A stretch of 18,296 nucleotides of DNA from Thiotrichales bacterium (GTDB taxonomy: Bacteria; Pseudomonadota; Gammaproteobacteria; Thiomicrospirales; Thiomicrospiraceae), in NCBI GenBank assembly GCA_014763835.1, contig JACXUQ010000006.1:1-18296 (forward strand), given 5' to 3'. The translations under genes were made by a program, and so were the position numbers. Positions 14,661-18,296 of the stretch are shown one piece after another. The notes beneath the pieces are model-generated. The model searched no databases. It had not been told where the DNA came from and was given only the letters and a program-made list of their open reading frames with translations. Within the stretch, counting starts at the first letter, position 1. The number at the start of each line of letters is the position of its first letter.

Positions 14661-15488
14661 ATGAGTGATAGAGAGTTTGAATTTACTTCCGATGATTTTG
14701 CCAGAATCAAGAAGATGGTTTATGAGTTCGCCGGAATCGATTTGAACGAATCGAAAAAAAACCTTGTCTACAATCGGTTATCTAAACGTATTCGTATTTT
14801 GGGGCTTAATACCTTTAAAGCTTATTTGAATTATGTCGAAGAGCAGGGCGAGGCCGAGTTCGTCAATCTGATTAATGCGATCACCACCAATCTGACGTTT
14901 TTCTTCCGCGAAAACCACCATTTTGACTATCTTGCCCATCACGTCATTCCGATGTTGCTGAAAGCGAATCAGTCGAACAAAAAGATCCGTATCTGGTCGG
15001 CAGGTTGTTCGACCGGCGAGGAACCCTATTCGATCGCCATCACGCTGAAAGAAACCGTGCCGGCCGGTTGGGATGCCAAGGTGATTGCAACCGATCTGGA
15101 TACCAATGTGGTGGATACTGCGCGAACCGGCATTTACCCGCTGGAGCGTTTGAAAGGGGTGAGTGAAGAGCGCAAGAAGCGCTGGTTTTTGAAGGGCGGC
15201 GGCGCGCAAAGCGGATTTGCCAAGGTCAAACCCGAGTTGCAGTCGATAATCGATTTCGGGCAGATCAACCTGATGAGCGAATGGCCTTTGCGCGAGCAGA
15301 TTGATGTGATTTTCTGTCGGAATGTGGTGATTTACTTCGATAAGCCGACCCAGGCCAAATTGTTCGATCGTTATGCGAACCTTTTACCTGCTCACGGCCA
15401 TCTTTTTATTGGGCACTCAGAATCTTTATACAAAGTCTGCGATCGGTTTGAATTGATCGGCCAGACCATTTACCGGAAACTTCACTAG
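14661..15488 (+). CDS. cheR: Chemoreceptor methyltransferase CheR
   Basis: CheR transfers methyl groups from S-adenosylmethionine to glutamates of chemoreceptors. The 275-residue protein has the helical N-terminal domain (about 1-85, ending ITTNLTFFFRENHHF). The SAM-binding domain has motif WSAGCSTGEEPYS at 112-124 and ATDLDTNVVDTA next. CRNVVIYFD and HSESL lie toward the C-terminus. All are standard for active CheR. It is the first gene of the rightmost plus-strand group and is followed by cheB after 28 bases. The receptor encoded downstream lacks the C-terminal NWETF-type pentapeptide that tethers CheR in enteric systems. Confidence 0.97.
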   Translation: MSDREFEFTSDDFARIKKMVYEFAGIDLNESKKNLVYNRLSKRIRILGLNTFKAYLNYVEEQGEAEFVNLINAITTNLTFFFRENHHFDYLAHHVIPMLLKANQSNKKIRIWSAGCSTGEEPYSIAITLKETVPAGWDAKVIATDLDTNVVDTARTGIYPLERLKGVSEERKKRWFLKGGGAQSGFAKVKPELQSIIDFGQINLMSEWPLREQIDVIFCRNVVIYFDKPTQAKLFDRYANLLPAHGHLFIGHSESLYKVCDRFELIGQTIYRKLH

Positions 15489-15516
15489 GGCAGCGACGCT
15501 TTTGGGGATTGATAAT

Positions 15517-16647
15517 ATGACAAAAATTAAAGTGCTTATTGTGGATGATTCTGCACTGGTCAGAAAGATGTTAAATGAGATGCTGTCTTCTGATCCGATG
15601 ATTGAGGTAGTCGGGACTGCTTCGGATCCCTATATGGCGCGTGAAAAAATTAAGGAACTGCATCCTGACGTGCTGACCCTAGATGTAGAAATGCCGCGCA
15701 TGGATGGTGTCACTTTTCTTAAAAATCTGATGCGATTGCATCCGTTGCCGGTGGTGATGGTGTCGACTCTGACTGAAAAGGGTGCGGATGTGACCTTTGA
15801 GGCATTGGATTTGGGGGCGGTCGATTTCGTAACCAAGCCCAAGATAGATCTGGTGAATACGTTTGAGGATTACACGCATGAGATTTGCAGCAAGGTTAAA
15901 GCGGCATCGCGGGTGACGCGTACCATGTTGGAGCGTCAGTATGCCCGTTATACGGCTAACGTCAATCGCAAGCAGGTAGTGCTCAAACCCTTGCCGTCGG
16001 CGCTGAACGTCTCCGAGAAGTACACGGCGGATGCTATTCTCGAAAATCGTGGTTTTAACAATCGTCATTTTAAAACCTCCGACAAAATTATCGCCTTGGG
16101 AGCTTCAACAGGGGGCACTGAGGCGATTAAGGAGGTATTGATGAGGCTGCCGGCATCGACCCCGGGAATGGTAATCACCCAGCATATTCCGGCGGCCTTC
16201 AGTCTGCCTTTTGCAAAACGTATGGACTCGGTTTCCGAGATGTCTGTGACGGAAGCGGAGGATGGTCAGCAGATTCTACCCGGGCATGTCTATATTGCAC
16301 CGGGTGACAAACACCTCCTGGTGGAACGTGATGGTGCGCGCTATGTCTGCCGTCTGCATGACGGTCCACCGGTTAACCGTCACAAACCGTCTGTGGATGT
16401 GATGTTCCGTTCGGTTGTGCAAAATGCCGGTCCCAATGCGATTGGCGTGTTGTTGACCGGTATGGGTAATGACGGCGCTCAAGGACTTAAAGAGCTTCAA
16501 TCCGTCAAAGCCCCGACCATTGCACAAGACGAAAAAACCAGCGTGGTGTGGGGGATGCCTGGCGAGGCGGTCAAGCTCGGGGCCGCCGATAGTATCCTGC
16601 CGCTGGAGGCTGTGGCTGCAAAAATTCTAGAGCTGGCTGCCAAGTAA
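15517..16647 (+). CDS. cheB: Chemoreceptor methylesterase/deamidase CheB
   Basis: CheB removes methyl groups from receptors when its receiver domain is phosphorylated by CheA. The ATG at 15517 is preferred over an in-frame TTG at 15502 because GGGGA (15504-15508) lies eight bases before it. The receiver domain has D10-D11 and phosphoacceptor D56 in TLDVEMPRMDG. The esterase domain has the catalytic triad S197 (GASTGGTEAI), H223 (TQHIPAAFS) and D319 (GMGNDGAQGL). The spacing within the triad (26 and 96 residues) is the same as in the Salmonella enzyme, but the whole triad is shifted by 33 residues because the linker between domains is longer. The protein has 376 residues. There is no cheD next to it. 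Confidence 0.97.
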   Translation: MTKIKVLIVDDSALVRKMLNEMLSSDPMIEVVGTASDPYMAREKIKELHPDVLTLDVEMPRMDGVTFLKNLMRLHPLPVVMVSTLTEKGADVTFEALDLGAVDFVTKPKIDLVNTFEDYTHEICSKVKAASRVTRTMLERQYARYTANVNRKQVVLKPLPSALNVSEKYTADAILENRGFNNRHFKTSDKIIALGASTGGTEAIKEVLMRLPASTPGMVITQHIPAAFSLPFAKRMDSVSEMSVTEAEDGQQILPGHVYIAPGDKHLLVERDGARYVCRLHDGPPVNRHKPSVDVMFRSVVQNAGPNAIGVLLTGMGNDGAQGLKELQSVKAPTIAQDEKTSVVWGMPGEAVKLGAADSILPLEAVAAKILELAAK

Positions 16648-16692
16648 CACGGCGGTGATTCTTTAAAGATGGGGGTGCCGCTTTTGGCGTAA

Positions 16693-16708
16693 TGGCACAC
16701 TCCATGCT
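16693..16708 (+). promoter_or_regulatory. Predicted sigma-54 (RpoN) promoter upstream of the receptor gene
   Basis: TGGCAC (16693-16698), five bases, then ATGCT (16704-16708) matches the sigma-54 consensus TGGCAC-N5-TTGCW with one mismatch in the -12 element. The GG-to-GC spacing of ten bases is exact. It lies in the 171-base gap after cheB. The predicted start near 16719 would give a leader of about 100 bases before the receptor ATG. Other TGGCAC sequences in the window are inside genes and lack the -12 element. Confidence 0.65.
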
Positions 16709-16818
16709 TTTCCACCTCATGTCTGTTTAACAGATATTTCACGATGCTGATATCGCAGTGGCGAAATAATGAATGCCACACAGAAGTGTCTCAAAGATTT
16801 ATAGTGAAGGAAATCAAC

Positions 16819-18051
16819 ATGCTTCAAATCCTCAAGTCTTATTGGACGGCATGGCTCATCACGTTGTTGGTGATTGCCCTGAGTTTATTTGATGTGCCGT
16901 TTGCCGCACCGGTCGGCGTTTTCGTCGTGTCATTGCTCTGGACGTTCATGGTGGCAAATCTTGCCGGATCCGCGGTGGCCAAACCCCAGGAAAAAGAACT
17001 GGAGTCGTTGAAGTCGGTACCCGGAACGGCGGTTTCCATTGCGGTTGTGGATGAGTCATTGCAAGCGGTTGTCGGTGATTATGAAGGTGTCATCAAGCGT
17101 GAAATCGATGTGATTAATGATGAGCTGGCACAGGTTAAGGAGCTGATTGCCGAAGCGATTGATACCTTGAATGACAGTTTTGCCGGGTTGCATGAGCAGA
17201 CGCAGGCGGAGTACAAAATGGTGTTGTCGCTGCTGGATAACCTGGGAGGCGATAGTTCTTCCGAGCAGATGAGTGTGCAGCGCTTCTCTGCGGATATTAA
17301 GACGGTTTTGCAATACTTGATTGATTTATTGACGAATGCCAGTCAGCGTAGTACTCAAACGGTCAACAAAATCGATGACATGGTCGGTCAGATTGAGGCT
17401 ATTTTTACCTTATTGGAGGATGTTAAGGGTATCGCCGACCAGACTAACTTGTTGGCATTGAACGCGGCTATCGAAGCGGCTCGAGCAGGCGAGGCCGGGC
17501 GAGGATTTGCCGTGGTTGCCGACGAAGTGCGCAAGCTCTCCCTGAATTCAAACCAATTGAACGAACAGATTCGCAAGCAGGCAGAAAAGGCACGCGGTAC
17601 GGTCGACCAGGTGCGTCATATTGTCAGTGAAACGGCCACCAAGGATATGGAGCATGCCGTTTCCTCGCAATCCAAAGTGAATGGCATGATTAATGGACTG
17701 GAAGAAATGAATGCCGGAATTTCAGATAAACTGGGTGATGTTTCCGGTATTATTTCCGAGATTGAAGTGAATGTGTCCAATGCGATGCGCTCATTGCAGT
17801 TTGAGGATATTGTGCGCCAGCTGGTGGATCAGATCATCCACCACTTGATGCATTTGGAAGAGTTTTCCGGCAAAGTAAGTAGGTTCCTTGAAGAGAGTGC
17901 CGTATTACCCGTCACTAATGAGGTTGAACATCAAGAACGCATCGAACAATTGAAATTGGTTATCCAGCAGCAGCGCGAGTATATGGAAAACAACCGTATG
18001 CGCCGTGTTCAGGCCGATAGCATGGATGAAGGGGATGTGGACCTGTTCTAA
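16819..18051 (+). CDS. Membrane-anchored chemoreceptor without periplasmic sensor, CheZ-like motif at C-terminus
   Basis: The ATG at 16819 is chosen over an in-frame ATG at 16744 because AAGGAAA lies just upstream and a membrane hairpin then starts at once. The 410-residue protein has two membrane segments (about 11-27 and 31-50) joined by a very short loop, so there is no periplasmic ligand domain. A helical cytoplasmic part (about 60-150) follows. The MCP signalling hairpin has its tip GEAGRGFAVVADEVRKL around residue 225, preceded by IADQTNLLALNAAIEAARA. After the hairpin comes SLQFEDIVRQ (325-334). D330 and Q334 have the DxxxQ spacing of the CheZ catalytic motif FQDLTGQ. The C-terminus is acidic (MDEGDVDLF), with no NWETF pentapeptide. 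Its ligand and sensing mode cannot be told. Confidence 0.9.
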   Translation: MLQILKSYWTAWLITLLVIALSLFDVPFAAPVGVFVVSLLWTFMVANLAGSAVAKPQEKELESLKSVPGTAVSIAVVDESLQAVVGDYEGVIKREIDVINDELAQVKELIAEAIDTLNDSFAGLHEQTQAEYKMVLSLLDNLGGDSSSEQMSVQRFSADIKTVLQYLIDLLTNASQRSTQTVNKIDDMVGQIEAIFTLLEDVKGIADQTNLLALNAAIEAARAGEAGRGFAVVADEVRKLSLNSNQLNEQIRKQAEKARGTVDQVRHIVSETATKDMEHAVSSQSKVNGMINGLEEMNAGISDKLGDVSGIISEIEVNVSNAMRSLQFEDIVRQLVDQIIHHLMHLEEFSGKVSRFLEESAVLPVTNEVEHQERIEQLKLVIQQQREYMENNRMRRVQADSMDEGDVDLF

Positions 18052-18144
18052 GTCTTTCTGACGCTTCAGAACAAACTGGTGCAAATTGCTTATATTTGGT
18101 GATTTTCTTATTTAAGATAATGCCCTTTTTAAATTTATTTGAGA

Positions 18145-18296
18145 GCTTTGCACGAGTGGGGCGCGAAATAAAAATGAGGAAAAAATTGGCTGGTTGAGGC
18201 GGAAAACGCAGCTAATAGCTGGCTATTAGCAAGTTTTTCAACAAAAATCAGACGGTTTTTAACCATTTTTATTCGTGTAGCCATCTCGTGCAAAGC
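18145..18296. mobile_element. MITE-like element or insertion sequence end with 12-base terminal inverted repeats
   Basis: GCTTTGCACGAG at 18145-18156 is the exact reverse complement of CTCGTGCAAAGC at 18285-18296, the last bases of the window. The similarity goes further inward: CGAAATAAAAATG (18164-18176) pairs imperfectly with CCATTTTTATTCG (18263-18275). There is no open reading frame inside. A perfect 8-base hairpin, GCTAATAG-CTGG-CTATTAGC (18211-18230), followed by AAGTTTTT, sits near the middle and could terminate plus-strand transcription. The length of about 152 bases fits a MITE. The right target-site repeat would lie outside the window. The element family was not identified. Confidence 0.7.
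18211..18238 (+). terminator. Hairpin with T-run inside the MITE-like element
   Basis: GCTAATAG (18211-18218) and CTATTAGC (18223-18230) form a perfect stem with the loop CTGG, and five T residues follow two to three bases later. It may serve as the terminator of the receptor gene 160 bases upstream. No better terminator was seen directly after that gene: the 6-base hairpin TTCTGA/TCAGAA at 18056-18071 has no T-run. Confidence 0.45.

Noticed and set aside
16648..16690. Possible terminator after cheB (CGGC and GCCG followed by CTTTT)
   Set aside because: The stem is only 4 pairs around a large loop and the T-run is four bases; not good enough to call.
16744..16818. Upstream in-frame ATG extending the receptor by 25 residues
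   Set aside because: The extension is polar, has no ribosome site and precedes a natural start with AAGGAAA followed at once by a membrane segment.
18056..18071. Hairpin TTCTGA-CGCT-TCAGAA right after the receptor gene
   Set aside because: The stem is perfect but short, and no T-tract follows, so it is not called as a terminator.

Overview
The window is a flagellar and chemotaxis locus from a gammaproteobacterium that probably has a polar flagellum. The left half follows the Pseudomonas/Vibrio-type order fliP-fliQ-fliR-flhB-flhA-flhF-fleN-fliA-cheY-cheZ-cheA. FlhF and FleN (FlhG), which set polar position and number of flagella, are both present. There are no tRNA or rRNA genes and no CRISPR array, and no gene-free stretch exceeds 300 bases. 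Assignment below class level (for example to the Thiomicrospira/Hydrogenovibrio group) would be a guess.

Layout. (1) Positions 1-4912, plus strand: the type III export gate genes fliP (5' end missing), fliQ, fliR, flhB and flhA. (2) 4914-7695: flhF, fleN and fliA, tightly packed. (3) 7747-11616: cheY, a strong intrinsic terminator, cheZ, a sigma-54-type promoter, cheA and cheW. (4) 14522-11608, minus strand: a FliK-like hook-length protein, a 180-base gap with a large hairpin, a second CheW, a second CheY, a STAS-domain protein and a stand-alone FlhB C-terminal-like protein. The last of these overlaps the first cheW tail to tail by 9 bases. (5) 14661-18051, plus strand: cheR, cheB, a second sigma-54-type promoter and a membrane-anchored chemoreceptor without a periplasmic sensor. 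(6) The right edge holds an element of at least 152 bases with perfect 12-base terminal inverted repeats, either a MITE or the end of an insertion sequence, running to the last base of the window.

How it fits together. FliPQR, FlhB and FlhA form the export gate. FliK-like and FlhB-CTD-like proteins belong to substrate switching from hook to filament. FliA transcribes late genes. CheA with CheW relays receptor signals to CheY, CheZ removes phosphate, and CheR and CheB adapt the receptors. The second CheW, second CheY, STAS protein, CheR, CheB and receptor look like most of a second chemosensory set inserted beside the first, but no second CheA and no CheD are visible here.

Most unusual points: CheA has three copies of an acidic peptide (core ITDDEFEALLNQRD) where a CheY-binding P2 domain would normally sit, and it resembles the CheY-binding peptides of FliM and CheZ. 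The receptor carries a CheZ-like FEDxxxQ motif after its signalling hairpin. Two intergenic sites match the sigma-54 consensus with exact spacing. A strong terminator lies between cheY and cheZ.
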